From assembly GCF_902506605.1 (NCBI RefSeq), contig NZ_LR733979.1, forward strand, positions 579,064-643,063: a stretch of 64,000 bases of DNA, written 5' to 3'. Origin of the DNA: Sphingomonas sp. AX6. GTDB taxonomy: Bacteria > Pseudomonadota > Alphaproteobacteria > Sphingomonadales > Sphingomonadaceae. The number at the start of each line of letters is the position of its first letter. The first letter of the stretch is position 1. Below, in pieces: positions 16,564-25,144 of the stretch. The notes beneath the pieces are model-generated. The model saw nothing but the letters and a program-made list of their open reading frames with translations. It ran no database searches and had not been told where the DNA came from. The position numbers and the translations under genes were made by a program.

Positions 16564-17728
16564 AGAGCGGCTCCACCCCTGCCCTCAGCAACCGCAACAC
16601 ATTGCCGCCCATCACCTGCGCGATCTGGCGTTCGCTGAAACCCCGGTCGATCAGTTCCTGGGTGATCGCGACCAACTGGCTGGTGTCGAAGCCGGTGGTC
16701 ACCGCGCCGTCGAAATCGGATCCCAGCCCGACATGATCGATTCCCACCAGATCGCGAACGTGCGTGATCGCATCGACGATGTGGCGGGGCGAGGTGCCGC
16801 ACACCGCCGCATCCCAGTAACCGATGCCGATCACGCCACCGGTTGCCGCAACGCCGCGAATCTCCGCATCGGACAGGTTGCGGTTGACGTTGCAGGTCGC
16901 CTGTACGCCGCCATGGCTGGACACGACCGGACGGCGTGCCACGCCCAAGATTTCGGCGACCGACTGATGGCTGGCATGAGCGATATCGACGACCATGCCC
17001 AGTTGCTCCATCCGCGCGACCACCTGGCGCCCCAGCGGAGTGAGCCCGCCCTTCGCTTCCCCATGCATCGACCCCGCGACTTCATTGTCGAAGAAATGGG
17101 TGAGCCCGGCCATGCGAAAACCCGCGGCGTGGAGCCGGTCGAGATTGTCCAGCCGCCCTTCCAGATTCTGCAATCCTTCGATCGACAGCAGCGCGCCCGT
17201 GACCGGTGCGCCGCCGCGCCGCTGGGCGAACAAAGAATCGATATCGGCAGCGCTGCGGATCACGCGCAACTGGCCTTCAGACGCGCGCGACTGGCGGTCG
17301 AGTTTGGTCGCGTGCCATAAAGAGCGCTCGAGCAGCGAGCCCCAGGTGCGGATCGGCTGTAACTGGCCGACCGCCAGCATCGTGATGTTGTCGGTGTCAG
17401 CGGAATTGGCGTCGTAATTCTGGCCCTTCGGTGTCTTGGTGACCGAGGAGAAGACCTGAAGCGCTACGTTCCCCGCCTGCAGCCGCGGCAAATCGATCTG
17501 GCCGCGTGTCGCGGCGTCGAGCAGGCTGCGCTTCCACAGCAACGTATCGCCGTGAAGGTCGGCGATCGCGAGCCGCGCGTGCAATTCCCGCGCTTCGAAC
17601 GTGATCTCGGGCAGGTCGGTCGGCTCGACCTTGTTCATCGATCGCTCGGCCATGCCGGGCGCGAGCAGGAAGAACATGCCCGCCGCGACGAGAACAAGTG
17701 CGGCAAATCCGAACAACCATTTGCGCAT
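16562..17728 (-). CDS. M19 membrane-type dipeptidase
   Basis: A 388-residue zinc dipeptidase of the renal-dipeptidase family with an N-terminal membrane anchor or signal (MRKWLFGFAALVLVAAGMFFLLAPG), so it probably acts in the periplasm. Metal-binding motifs are in order: IADLHGDT (HxD), SIEG (bridging Glu), IAHASH, VVSSHGG, and the Asp-bearing GLGSDFDG. Family members cleave dipeptides, often with a D-residue at the C-terminus. The start at 17728 has a GGGGG tract 8 bases upstream. The stop codon lies in the repeat element between it and ribF. Confidence 0.92.
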   Translation of the reverse strand: MRKWLFGFAALVLVAAGMFFLLAPGMAERSMNKVEPTDLPEITFEARELHARLAIADLHGDTLLWKRSLLDAATRGQIDLPRLQAGNVALQVFSSVTKTPKGQNYDANSADTDNITMLAVGQLQPIRTWGSLLERSLWHATKLDRQSRASEGQLRVIRSAADIDSLFAQRRGGAPVTGALLSIEGLQNLEGRLDNLDRLHAAGFRMAGLTHFFDNEVAGSMHGEAKGGLTPLGRQVVARMEQLGMVVDIAHASHQSVAEILGVARRPVVSSHGGVQATCNVNRNLSDAEIRGVAATGGVIGIGYWDAAVCGTSPRHIVDAITHVRDLVGIDHVGLGSDFDGAVTTGFDTSQLVAITQELIDRGFSERQIAQVMGGNVLRLLRAGVEPL

Positions 17729-17910
17729 CGACCAAACCCCCATTCCCGATTCCCATCGTAGCTCGGCAAGGGTCGGCGTCCAGTCGCGATTGCGCCGCAG
17801 CGTGCCATCGCGAAGCGCCGTGCGATCTGAAATCCGCAGGCGGTCAATCGTTGAAAAGGCCCAGCCCGGAATAAAGCCAGCGCATAGCATACAGGAATGA
17901 TCGGAAAAGC

Positions 17911-17987
<77 letters not shown>

Positions 17988-18039
17988 CTGGGTTCGAGCG
18001 CCTAGCAAAGCAGTGCGGGGTACGCCAGCGGTTTTGAGA

Positions 18040-18705
18040 TCACGCCGATCGCTTGGCCGTGCGCGATTTCGGCTCGGGCGTCTTGGGCTTGTAGGCGCAC
18101 AGGTCGGCGACCGGACAGCGCCAGCATTCGGGGGTGCGCGCTTTGCAGACATAGCGGCCGTGGAGGATCAGCCAGTGATGCGCGTGGAGGCGGAACGGCT
18201 GGGGGGTTGCTTTGTCGAGTGCCTTTTCGACCGCCAGCGGGGTTTTCCCACGCGCGAGCCCCGTACGGTTGCCGACGCGAAAGATGTGGGTATCGACCGC
18301 GAAAGTTTCGTGCCCGAACGCGGTGTTGAGCACGACGTTTGCGGTCTTGCGCCCGACACCGGGCAATGCTTCCAGTGCCTCGCGTTCCGGCGGTACTTGA
18401 CCGCCATAATCGGCGATGAGCGCTTCGGACAGCGCGATGACGTTCTTCGCCTTGGCGTTGAACAGCCCGATCGTCTTGATGTGCTGTTTCAGCCCGTCTT
18501 CGCCCAGCGCGACCATCTTTTCGGGCGTATCCACTTCTTGGAAGAGCAGCCTGGTCGCCTTGTTGACGCCGATATCGGTCGATTGCGCGGACAGCGCAAC
18601 CGCGACCAGCAGCGTGTAGTCGTTGACATAGGCAAGCTCGGTTTCGGGATGCGGATTGGCCTCTGCCAGCCGGGCGTAGAATTCGACGACGTCTGCCTTC
18701 TTCAC
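18040..18705 (-). CDS. nth: Endonuclease III (DNA glycosylase / AP lyase)
   Basis: A 221-residue base-excision repair enzyme that removes oxidised pyrimidines. The helix-hairpin-helix LPGVGRKTANVVLN carries the catalytic Lys, the catalytic Asp is in FAVDTHIFRVGNR, and four Cys (CKARTPECWRCPVADLC) bind a 4Fe-4S cluster. A basic Pro/Lys-rich tail (KPKTPEPKSRTAKRSA) follows the cluster. It begins 4 bases after the dapB stop, so the two are probably one operon. Confidence 0.96.
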   Translation of the reverse strand: MKKADVVEFYARLAEANPHPETELAYVNDYTLLVAVALSAQSTDIGVNKATRLLFQEVDTPEKMVALGEDGLKQHIKTIGLFNAKAKNVIALSEALIADYGGQVPPEREALEALPGVGRKTANVVLNTAFGHETFAVDTHIFRVGNRTGLARGKTPLAVEKALDKATPQPFRLHAHHWLILHGRYVCKARTPECWRCPVADLCAYKPKTPEPKSRTAKRSA

Positions 18706-18709
18706 CGCG

Positions 18710-19438
18710 TCAGAGCCCGAGCACCTGGTCCATCGTGTAGCGGCCCGCGGGCTGATCCTTCAGCCACAGTGCCGCCTTCACCGCGCCGCGCGCAAAGATC
18801 GCGCGGTCCTCTGCCCGGTGGATCAATTCGATGCGCTCACCGTCGCCCGCCAGCACGACGCTATGGTCGCCCGCCACCGTGCCTCCGCGCAGCGACGCAA
18901 AGCCGATCGTCCCCTCGGCGCGCGACCCGGTCAGCCCGGCGCGACCGATGACCCCGCATTCGGACAAAGGCGTCCCCAGCCCTTCGGCCGCCGCTTCCCC
19001 CAGCATCAGCGCGGTGCCGCTGGGGGCATCGACCTTTTGCCGGTGATGCATCTCGACGATTTCGACGTCCCAATCGGTGCCCAGCCGCCGGGTCGCATCG
19101 CGGACCAGCGCGCACAGCAATGCGACGCCAAGCGAGGTGTTACCGGTTTGAAGTACCGCGATATCGCGCGCGGCGTCGTCGATCAGGTCGTGGTGCGGCC
19201 GGGCAAGGCCCGTCGTTCCGATGACCACCGGCGTGCCGCCCGCGCGCGCCGCGGCAAGATTGGCCTCGAGTGCGGCGGGGGCGGAGAAATCGACCAGCAC
19301 ATCGGCCTCGCGTGCCAACGGGACGGGGTCGTCACCAATATCCACGCCCCCCGCAATGCGCGCGTTCAACGACGGCGCGACATCGGCGATCGCCTGGCCC
19401 ATGCGCCCGAGCTTTCCAAAGATGCCGATGCTCGTCAT
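18710..19438 (-). CDS. dapB: 4-hydroxy-tetrahydrodipicolinate reductase
   Basis: A 242-residue enzyme of the diaminopimelate/lysine pathway that reduces hydroxy-tetrahydrodipicolinate with NAD(P)H. The nucleotide-binding motif is FGKLGRMGQ (GxxGxxG), the cofactor-contact segment is GTTGL, and the catalytic and substrate motif is EMHHRQKVDAPSGTA. The C-terminal domain closes with FARGAVKAALWL. The start at 19438 is the first Met that aligns with the family; the longer frame adds a polar extension. It is the upstream partner of nth. Confidence 0.96.
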   Translation of the reverse strand: MTSIGIFGKLGRMGQAIADVAPSLNARIAGGVDIGDDPVPLAREADVLVDFSAPAALEANLAAARAGGTPVVIGTTGLARPHHDLIDDAARDIAVLQTGNTSLGVALLCALVRDATRRLGTDWDVEIVEMHHRQKVDAPSGTALMLGEAAAEGLGTPLSECGVIGRAGLTGSRAEGTIGFASLRGGTVAGDHSVVLAGDGERIELIHRAEDRAIFARGAVKAALWLKDQPAGRYTMDQVLGL

Positions 19439-19596
19439 GCGATCCTCACGTCCCAGATTTGCGTCAAGCTGTGGCAGAAAGCGGCGGCGGGGGCCAACAT
19501 ATATCAGGTTTTCGAGCAAGCAATCCGACCGATCGAGGGCGTGAGGCTTGCCTTGACAATGCCCCCATCCGAATGAGGGCGGCAGGGAGCGATGCG

Positions 19597-19977
19597 ATGC
19601 AAGTCAAAGGAATATCCTGGGTCGGGGTAGGCACCGATGCTTTCCAGCCAACGCTGGACTTTTTCACCACCGTCCTAGGTCTGGAGACGAAAATCGTCGA
19701 CCCGCGCGGCGTGGCGATGCTGACGGTAGGGGACGGACAAATTCTGGAGTTGTTCGGCCCCGGTACGGGCGGACGGGCGCTTACGTCGCCACCGGTCATC
19801 GCATTCGAAGTCGACGACGTCTGCGCCGCGCACGCCGAACTGATCGCCAAAGGCGTGGAAGTCATCGGTGATATAGGTACGTGGAACGGGTTCGAATGGC
19901 TTTATTTCCGCGGTCCCGACGATCATATTTATGCGGTGAAGAAGACGCCGCCGCCCGGCTGGGAGGAAACGGCATGA
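19597..19977 (+). CDS. VOC (glyoxalase/bleomycin-resistance fold) protein
   Basis: A 126-residue single-domain protein with the beta-alpha-beta3 module of the vicinal oxygen chelate superfamily: FQPTLDFFTTVLGL, ILELFGPG, VIAFEVDDVCAAHAEL and the closing WLYFRGPDDHIYAV. The metal-binding Glu is plausible in ILELFG, but a conventional His at the N-terminus is not obvious, so it may bind rather than catalyse. The start at 19597 has GGCAGGGAG upstream. Its TGA overlaps the sirtuin ATG. Confidence 0.82.
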   Translation: MQVKGISWVGVGTDAFQPTLDFFTTVLGLETKIVDPRGVAMLTVGDGQILELFGPGTGGRALTSPPVIAFEVDDVCAAHAELIAKGVEVIGDIGTWNGFEWLYFRGPDDHIYAVKKTPPPGWEETA

Positions 19978-20693
19978 CCCAGAACATCGTCGTCCTGACT
20001 GGCGCGGGGATTTCCGCCGAGAGTGGCGTCGCGACGTTTCGCGGGCCTGGTGGCTTGTGGGAAGGGCACCGGGTCGAGGATGTCTGCACGCCCCAGGCAT
20101 TGGCACGCGATCCCGAGTTGGTTCACCGGTTCTACGATCTGCGGCGCGCGGCGCTGGCGACGGTCGAGCCCAATGCGGCGCACCGTGCGCTGGCGCGGCT
20201 CGATGCCCAATGGACCGGCGGTTTGCTAATCGTGACGCAGAATGTCGATGATCTGCACGAGCGTGCCGGAGCGGCGCGCATGGTGCATATGCATGGCGAA
20301 CTGAACGCAGGTCTGTGCGCTGCGTGCGATACGCGGCGACCCTGGACGGGGAACATGGCTCCGAGGACGGTGTGCGCGGCGTGCGGTGCGCCTGCAATGC
20401 GGCCAAACATCGTTTTTTTCGGCGAAATTCCGTATGAAATGGAGCGGATTCAGGCGGCACTGTCCGACTGCGACCTGTTCGTGTCGATCGGTACGTCTGG
20501 GGCGGTCTATCCTGCGGCAGGATTCGTCCAGTTGGCGAATGCGGTCGGCGCACGGACGCTGGAACTCAACCTCGATCCATCGGAGGGCAGCGACTGGTTC
20601 GACGAAAGCCGGTTGGGCAGCGCAGGCGTATTGGTACCGACCTGGGTGGAGGAAGTGTTGGGCGAGACGCGTTCAGGCTCAGCGGTGGTTTAG
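19974..20693 (+). CDS. NAD-dependent protein deacylase (sirtuin, CobB-like)
   Basis: A 239-residue sirtuin that removes acyl groups from lysine using NAD+. The motifs are in order: GAGISAESGVATFRG (NAD binding), TQNVDDLHERAG, the catalytic His in MHGEL, four zinc-binding Cys as CAAC ... CAAC, and FFGEIPYEM, SIGTSGAVYPAAGF. The residues that in class III sirtuins recognise succinyl groups (Tyr/Arg after GLW) are not obvious from the text alone. The ATG overlaps the stop of the VOC gene as ATGA, so the pair is translationally coupled. Confidence 0.93.
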   Translation: MTQNIVVLTGAGISAESGVATFRGPGGLWEGHRVEDVCTPQALARDPELVHRFYDLRRAALATVEPNAAHRALARLDAQWTGGLLIVTQNVDDLHERAGAARMVHMHGELNAGLCAACDTRRPWTGNMAPRTVCAACGAPAMRPNIVFFGEIPYEMERIQAALSDCDLFVSIGTSGAVYPAAGFVQLANAVGARTLELNLDPSEGSDWFDESRLGSAGVLVPTWVEEVLGETRSGSAVV

Positions 20694-20714
20694 GGACTGG
20701 ATGCTAAAAGCCCT

Positions 20715-20826
20715 CCGTCACCCCGGCCATAGTGCCGGGGTCCACCGGGCGGCATGGCTCTCGGATAGAGGCTCTCTCGGTGCGCGAGCGGTTTAGTGGA
20801 CCCCGGCACTTCGGCCGGGGTGACGG
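20715..20826. repeat. Paired CCGGGG/TGACGG palindromic element, copy 1
   Basis: Left unit CCGTCACCCCGG...TGCCGGGGTCC (20715 onward) and right unit GGACCCCGGCACTTCGG...GGTGACGG (to 20826) are inverted copies, each with its own small hairpin. A second paired copy is at 26671-26780 and a single unit at 8192-8216. It occupies the space between the sirtuin and hisN-like genes. Confidence 0.88.
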
Positions 20827-20883
20827 TTGGGAGGGGCGATCACTCGGCCTAGATCATTATCAGTCAGCCGCGGCCAACGCGCC

Positions 20884-21666
20884 TCAATGCCCCCGGCAGG
20901 CCATCGCCTCTAGGATGTCGTCGATCCGTGCCGGGTCGCCCGCAGCGATGACTTCGCCGATGCTGCCGGCGTGCAGCGGATCTCCCGCCCAGTCGCACAT
21001 GCGCCCGCCCGCGCCCTCGACCACCGGGACCAGCGCCGCGAAATCGTGGAGCTTCAGTCCGGCCTCGACCACGATGTCCAGGTGCCCGCTCGCCAGGCAA
21101 CCGTAATTATAGCAATCGCCCCCCAGCACGGTCGACCGCACCTGCGCGTCGAGATGTTCGAACGCATGCAACTGGCCGTCGTCGAACAAGGCAGGGGAGG
21201 TGGTGGCGAGCAGCGCGTCGGTTACCGCACGACAGCGACGGGTGGTCGCGGGCTTGCCGTTCAGCGTCGTCGGCTGGCCGACCACCCCCAACCAGCGTTC
21301 GCCGATGATGCCCTGATCGATCACCCCCAGCAGCGGCCAGTCGCCCTCGATCAACGCGATCAACGTGCCGTAGATGGGGCGTCCGGCGATGAACGACCGC
21401 GTGCCGTCGATCGGATCGAGCACCCAGGTCCGCCCGCTGCTGCCTTCGCGGGGCGCTTCCTCTTCGCCGATGATCCCGTCCATCGGGCGTTCGGCGATCA
21501 GCAACCGGCGCATTGCGGCCTCCGCGGCCTTATCGGCGAGCGTCACGGGAGAGGCGTCGTCCTTTACCTCAAGCCCATGTTCGGCGCGGAAATAGGGGCG
21601 GATCGCGTGGCGGGCGGCATCGGCGAGACGCCCGGCGAGTTCGATGTCGGAAGGAGAGATGGCCAT
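20884..21666 (-). CDS. hisN: Inositol-monophosphatase-family phosphatase, likely histidinol-phosphatase HisN
   Basis: A 260-residue metal-dependent phosphatase. The Mg2+-binding motifs are GEEE (in IIGEEEAPREG), DPIDGTRSF (WVLDPIDGTRSFIAGRP) and the C-terminal LKLHDFAALVPVVEGAGG. The N-terminus resembles the HisN branch (ADAARHAIRPYFRAEHGLEVKDDASPVTLAD), which dephosphorylates histidinol phosphate in bacteria lacking the PHP-type enzyme. No other his gene is in the window, so the HisN assignment rests on sequence likeness only. Confidence 0.85.
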   Translation of the reverse strand: MAISPSDIELAGRLADAARHAIRPYFRAEHGLEVKDDASPVTLADKAAEAAMRRLLIAERPMDGIIGEEEAPREGSSGRTWVLDPIDGTRSFIAGRPIYGTLIALIEGDWPLLGVIDQGIIGERWLGVVGQPTTLNGKPATTRRCRAVTDALLATTSPALFDDGQLHAFEHLDAQVRSTVLGGDCYNYGCLASGHLDIVVEAGLKLHDFAALVPVVEGAGGRMCDWAGDPLHAGSIGEVIAAGDPARIDDILEAMACRGH

Positions 21667-21738
21667 GATTCAACCGCCTAGCGATCACGAGCGCGGCGGG
21701 CTAGGGTATGTTCGGCAAAAGGCCCGGCGAGCGAGAGG

Positions 21739-22299
21739 ATGAACGAAATGCGTAACGGATTGATCGGACTCGTCGCGGTGGCGGCAATGGCGCTGCCCGC
21801 ACAGGCAGCGCTCACCCCCGGCACGCGCGCGCCAGATTTCACGACGCAAGGCGCGATGGGCGGCAAGGCGTACCGCGTACACCTGGCCCAGCAACTGAAG
21901 AAGGGGCCGGTGGTGCTGTATTTCTTCCCCGCCGCCTTCACCTCGGGCTGCAACGCAGAGGCCAAGATGTTCGCCGACAAGGTCGATGCGTTTCGCGCGG
22001 AGGGTGCGACCGTGATCGGCATGTCCGCCGACGGGATCGAGCCTTTGAAGAAATTCTCGACCGAACATTGCGCGGGCAAGTTCGCGGTGGCGACTGCCAG
22101 CCCCGCCGTGCTCAAAGGCTATGACGTGGTGCTCGCGACCAAGGGCAAGGACGGCAAGCCGCGGGTCATCAGCAACCGCACCAGCTATGTCATCGCCCCC
22201 GACGGCCGCATCCTCCACGCGCACAGCGACATGAGCCCGGCGGAGCACGTCAATTCGACGCTGGCGGCGGTCAAGAAGTGGCGGGCGTCACGGGGCTAA
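21739..22299 (+). CDS. Peroxiredoxin (AhpC/TSA, BCP-like) with signal peptide
   Basis: A 186-residue thiol peroxidase. The peroxidatic Cys is in FPAAFTSGCNAEA, in the place of the usual PxxxTxxC motif, and a second Cys (STEHCAGKF) may resolve the disulfide. The N-terminus MRNGLIGLVAVAAMALPAQAA is a cleavable signal peptide, pointing to periplasmic peroxide removal. Two starts are possible: 21739, or 21748, which has GAGAGG at better spacing and begins the signal peptide directly. It converges on the next gene with 4 bases between stops. Confidence 0.87.
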   Translation: MNEMRNGLIGLVAVAAMALPAQAALTPGTRAPDFTTQGAMGGKAYRVHLAQQLKKGPVVLYFFPAAFTSGCNAEAKMFADKVDAFRAEGATVIGMSADGIEPLKKFSTEHCAGKFAVATASPAVLKGYDVVLATKGKDGKPRVISNRTSYVIAPDGRILHAHSDMSPAEHVNSTLAAVKKWRASRG

Positions 22300-22303
22300 G
22301 TCC

Positions 22304-22636
22304 TCACCCGGCGTTGGAAGTTGAAGTGGCCGACCGATCGAGCAGATCGTCGGTCACTTCCATCGCGAACGCCACCCCGCCTTCCTCCACCGCCTCGACG
22401 AACACGCGGCGGGTGTCGGGGGCGTCGTACACCATCTTCACGTCCATTGCCGCCTGCCACGTCGCCTCATCGGGCCATTCTGCGGTGCCGACGAAACGCC
22501 CGTCCTGCGCGCGGTGGAGCCGCGACCCCAGGCTGCCATAGCGGGCGCGGATCAATTCGGTGCCGTGTCGCCATGCCGTGCGGAACCGATCTTCCTCGCC
22601 GGGCTTTATGCGCCACCAATAGACTGCGACGAACAT
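22304..22636 (-). CDS. Antibiotic biosynthesis monooxygenase (ABM) domain protein
   Basis: A 110-residue dimeric alpha/beta-barrel type protein. The N-terminal MFVAVYWWRIKPGEEDRFRTAWRHGTELI is typical of the ABM fold, as is the SRLHRAQDGRFVGTAEWPDEATW core. Such proteins include cofactor-free monooxygenases and heme-degrading enzymes, but no family-specific catalytic residue can be named here. It stands between two plus-strand genes. Confidence 0.75.
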   Translation of the reverse strand: MFVAVYWWRIKPGEEDRFRTAWRHGTELIRARYGSLGSRLHRAQDGRFVGTAEWPDEATWQAAMDVKMVYDAPDTRRVFVEAVEEGGVAFAMEVTDDLLDRSATSTSNAG

Positions 22637-22751
22637 GTTGGCGGCCTTTCCACTTGGTAAACCGCAAAGTCACTGGATTTTAGCAACTGACTTGGTAGTC
22701 AGGAGACAAGGTTTCATCGGCATCCACCGAGCAGAAACCCGGTGGGGATCA

Positions 22752-23774
22752 ATGACCAGCGCGAATGCCATCCGCAGTGTAGGGGACAATGACGCAGCCG
22801 CGCGCCTGTTCCAGGCTGTAGGGATTTTCCTTCGCGACCAGCGGCTTGATCCCAACCCCACCAACTATACCTTTGCCTGGCATGTGCTTGCCAACCCTGC
22901 GGGACCGCTGGCGCAGGCGGTCAATCAACTGACCGATGGCGGCATCCGCCTGACCCAAAAGGACATCGATTCGCTGGGCGCGGATGTCGATACCACGACC
23001 GAATCGGCGACAATCGAAGGATTGGTCGCGCGCACCCAGATGAAGGTCGAGACGTTTGCCGACATGATGGGCAGCCTTCATGAAGAAACGCGCGGCTTCG
23101 GTCGCGACCTGCAGGCAAGCGCTGAGGCGATCGCGGCGTCGCGCGAGCGACCCCAGGACGGCATCGCATTGGAGGAAGTCGCGCGGATCACCGCGTCGAT
23201 GATCGAACGCGTCCATGTCGCCGAGGCCCAGCTCGAATCCGCCACGAAGGAAGCCAACGGCCTGCGCGAGGATTTGGAAGCCGCACGCAAGGATGCGCGC
23301 CGCGATCCGCTGACCGGCCTGCCCAACCGCCGCGCCTTTGCCGAGGCGTTCGCCGCGCAGATCAATGCCGGGAGCCAATTGTGTCTGGCGATGTGCGACA
23401 TCGACCATTTCAAACAGGTCAACGATCGCTTCGGGCACCAGGTCGGTGATCGCGTGCTGAAGGCGATCGGCGACACCATGGCCAAACATTGCGGCGGACA
23501 GCTCGTCTCGCGCTATGGCGGCGAAGAGTTTGCGATCCTGTTTTCAGGCCTGACATTGGAGCAAGCCGACGCGATGCTGACGATCGCGCGCGAAGCCACC
23601 TCGGAACGTTTTTTCCGGACCCGAGACGGCGATTCGCCGGTCGGCCATGTCACCTTTTCCGCCGGTCTGATCGCATTGCGCGATGGCGAGGTGCAGAGCG
23701 ACGCGTTTCATCGCGCCGACCGCAACCTTTATGCCGCCAAAAGCGCCGGTCGGAACTGCATCGTCAGCAATTAG
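22752..23774 (+). CDS. Diguanylate cyclase (GGDEF domain), soluble
   Basis: A 340-residue protein that probably makes cyclic di-GMP. The C-terminal GGDEF domain begins at about residue 185 (RRDPLTGLPNRRAF) and has the intact active-site loop RYGGEEFAIL. The inhibitory I-site RxxD five residues before it is absent (CGGQ instead), so product inhibition is not expected. The N-terminal half (residues 1-180) is helical and ends in a coiled coil; it has no membrane segment and no recognised sensor. The start at 22752 follows GGTGGGG. Its role in attachment is possible given the pilus genes elsewhere, but there is no direct link. Confidence 0.88.
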   Translation: MTSANAIRSVGDNDAAARLFQAVGIFLRDQRLDPNPTNYTFAWHVLANPAGPLAQAVNQLTDGGIRLTQKDIDSLGADVDTTTESATIEGLVARTQMKVETFADMMGSLHEETRGFGRDLQASAEAIAASRERPQDGIALEEVARITASMIERVHVAEAQLESATKEANGLREDLEAARKDARRDPLTGLPNRRAFAEAFAAQINAGSQLCLAMCDIDHFKQVNDRFGHQVGDRVLKAIGDTMAKHCGGQLVSRYGGEEFAILFSGLTLEQADAMLTIAREATSERFFRTRDGDSPVGHVTFSAGLIALRDGEVQSDAFHRADRNLYAAKSAGRNCIVSN

Positions 23775-23882
23775 CGAATCGCGCTACATGAACATGGCGC
23801 AACTTGACATCCGTCTGGCGTAAATTGCGAAATACAGCCGGTAGGCGTAGCCGAAGCCCGAAAAAACCCGCCCTTTTCGCAA

Positions 23883-23900
23883 TTGGCATGCTCCCTGCAA
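23883..23900 (+). promoter_or_regulatory. Candidate sigma-54 (RpoN) promoter
   Basis: TTGGCATGCTCCCTGCAA has the invariant GG-N10-GC spacing of RpoN promoters (GG at 23885-23886, GC at 23897-23898) and matches most of TGGCACG-N4-TTGC. It lies 60 bases before the first of two very small ORFs. Proof would need an RpoN activator site or a mapped transcript start. Confidence 0.45.
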
Positions 23901-23959
23901 CTCCCTCAGCATCGGCGGACGGATGGTCCGGTACCGCCGAACATCAGGGAGTTTCCACC

Positions 23960-24070
23960 ATGTTCGTCCGTATCGAAAACGTCTCGCGCAATGCCGTCGC
24001 TCTGGTCGGCTCGGTCTTCTTCACCGCGATCCTCGTCGCTGCATCGGCACCCGGCCTGCCGCTGGCGTAA
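23960..24070 (+). CDS. Small hydrophobic protein, 36 aa
   Basis: The frame encodes MFVRIENVSRNAVALVG... ending APGLPLA, with one likely membrane segment in residues 13-33. GGGAG (GGGAGTTTCCACC) precedes the ATG with good spacing. I recall similar very short proteins with an MFVRIEN-type start in sphingomonads but cannot name a function. A second tiny ORF starts 4 bases after its stop, and a possible RpoN promoter lies upstream. Confidence 0.5.
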   Translation: MFVRIENVSRNAVALVGSVFFTAILVAASAPGLPLA

Positions 24071-24074
24071 CCCG

Positions 24075-24200
24075 GTGAAGCTCCGTAACCCGGCGGCGCG
24101 CACCGCGCTTCGCCCCGTCCTGATCGGTATCGGATCCTTTTCGACCACGATCCTGCTGATCCTCGGCACCCATGCGCAAGGGCTGGCCATTCTCGCCTGA
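24075..24200 (+). CDS. Small hydrophobic protein, 41 aa
   Basis: A GTG-initiated frame (KLRNPAARTALRPVLIGIG... ending GLAILA) with one predicted membrane segment and a positively charged N-terminus. It begins 4 bases after the stop of the 36-residue ORF, which would allow translational coupling. There is no strong ribosome-binding site of its own. Function unknown; existence is inferred from spacing and composition. Confidence 0.4.
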   Translation: MKLRNPAARTALRPVLIGIGSFSTTILLILGTHAQGLAILA

Positions 24201-24230
24201 CCCTTGCGCCACCGCCGTCCTTATGTTGAC

Positions 24231-24255
24231 GGAACCTTCGACCCGGTCCCTCGCT
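24231..24255 (+). promoter_or_regulatory. Candidate EcfG promoter for the stress-type SDR
   Basis: GGAAC is followed by 16 bases and CGCT (one mismatch to CGTT). It ends 47 bases before the SDR start. The -35 box is exact; the -10 box is imperfect, so confidence is modest. Confidence 0.35.
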
Positions 24256-24302
24256 TCACAGGCACAGCCTGAACAGGAGCGCGCGATGACCGAGACGTCG
24301 AA

Positions 24303-25136
24303 ATGATCCATGAAGATCAATTGCCTGGCCATGAATCGGGACTCGATCCGAAGCCCGAATGGCAGCCGCGCTATCCTGGTTCCGGCCGTTTGAAGGGCAA
24401 GGTCGCCCTCATCACCGGTGCCGACAGCGGGATCGGTCGCGCCGTCGCTGCGCTCTATGCGCGCGAGGGCGCGGACATCGCCATCCTCTACCTGTGCGAG
24501 CATGACGATGCCGAAAAAACCGCACAGATCGTCCGCGACGAAGGGACGCGCGCGCTGACCATCGCCGGGGACATCGGCGACAAGGCATTCTGCAACGACG
24601 CGGTGGCGCGGGTGATCGCCGAGTTCGGCAAGCTCGACATCGTGGTCAACAATGCAGGCGAGCAGCATCCCGATCAGGACATCACCGACATTACCGAGGA
24701 ACAGCTGAAACGGACGTTCCAGACCAACATCTTTGGCATGTTTTTTCTGGTCCAGGCTGCGCGACCGCACCTGAAATCGGGCGCGGCGATCGTCAATTGC
24801 ACCAGCGTCACCATGTATCAGGGGTCGAAGGAGTTGCTCGATTATTCATCGACCAAAGGCGCGATCACGGCGTTTACCCGATCACTGTCCGAAAATCTGA
24901 TCGGCGACGGCATTCGCGTGAATGCCGTGGCGCCGGGGCCGATCTGGACGCCGCTCAACCCGTGCGGTGGCGCGTCGCCCGAAAAGCTCGAGACGTTTGG
25001 CGAAAGCACGCCGATGGGTCGTCCTGGCCAGCCCAACGAAGTCGCGCCCAGTTTCCTGTTTCTGGCGTGCAACGATGCCAGCTATATGTCGGGGCAGGTG
25101 CTGCATCCCAATGGCGGGATGATCGTCAACGGGTAG
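24303..25136 (+). CDS. SDR oxidoreductase of the YghA/YhdF general-stress type
   Basis: A 277-residue SDR with the N-terminal extension typical of this group (LPGHESGLDPKPEWQPRYPGSGRLKGK). It has the cofactor motif TGADSGIGRA, NNAG, the catalytic Ser (NCTSVTMYQGS) and YSSTKGAITAFTRS, followed by RVNAVAPGPIWTPL and SGQVLHPNGG. Enzymes of this group are often induced in stress and act on small aldehydes or sugars; the substrate here is unknown. The possible EcfG promoter supports a stress role. Confidence 0.9.
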   Translation: MIHEDQLPGHESGLDPKPEWQPRYPGSGRLKGKVALITGADSGIGRAVAALYAREGADIAILYLCEHDDAEKTAQIVRDEGTRALTIAGDIGDKAFCNDAVARVIAEFGKLDIVVNNAGEQHPDQDITDITEEQLKRTFQTNIFGMFFLVQAARPHLKSGAAIVNCTSVTMYQGSKELLDYSSTKGAITAFTRSLSENLIGDGIRVNAVAPGPIWTPLNPCGGASPEKLETFGESTPMGRPGQPNEVAPSFLFLACNDASYMSGQVLHPNGGMIVNG

Positions 25137-25144
25137 CCACTTTA

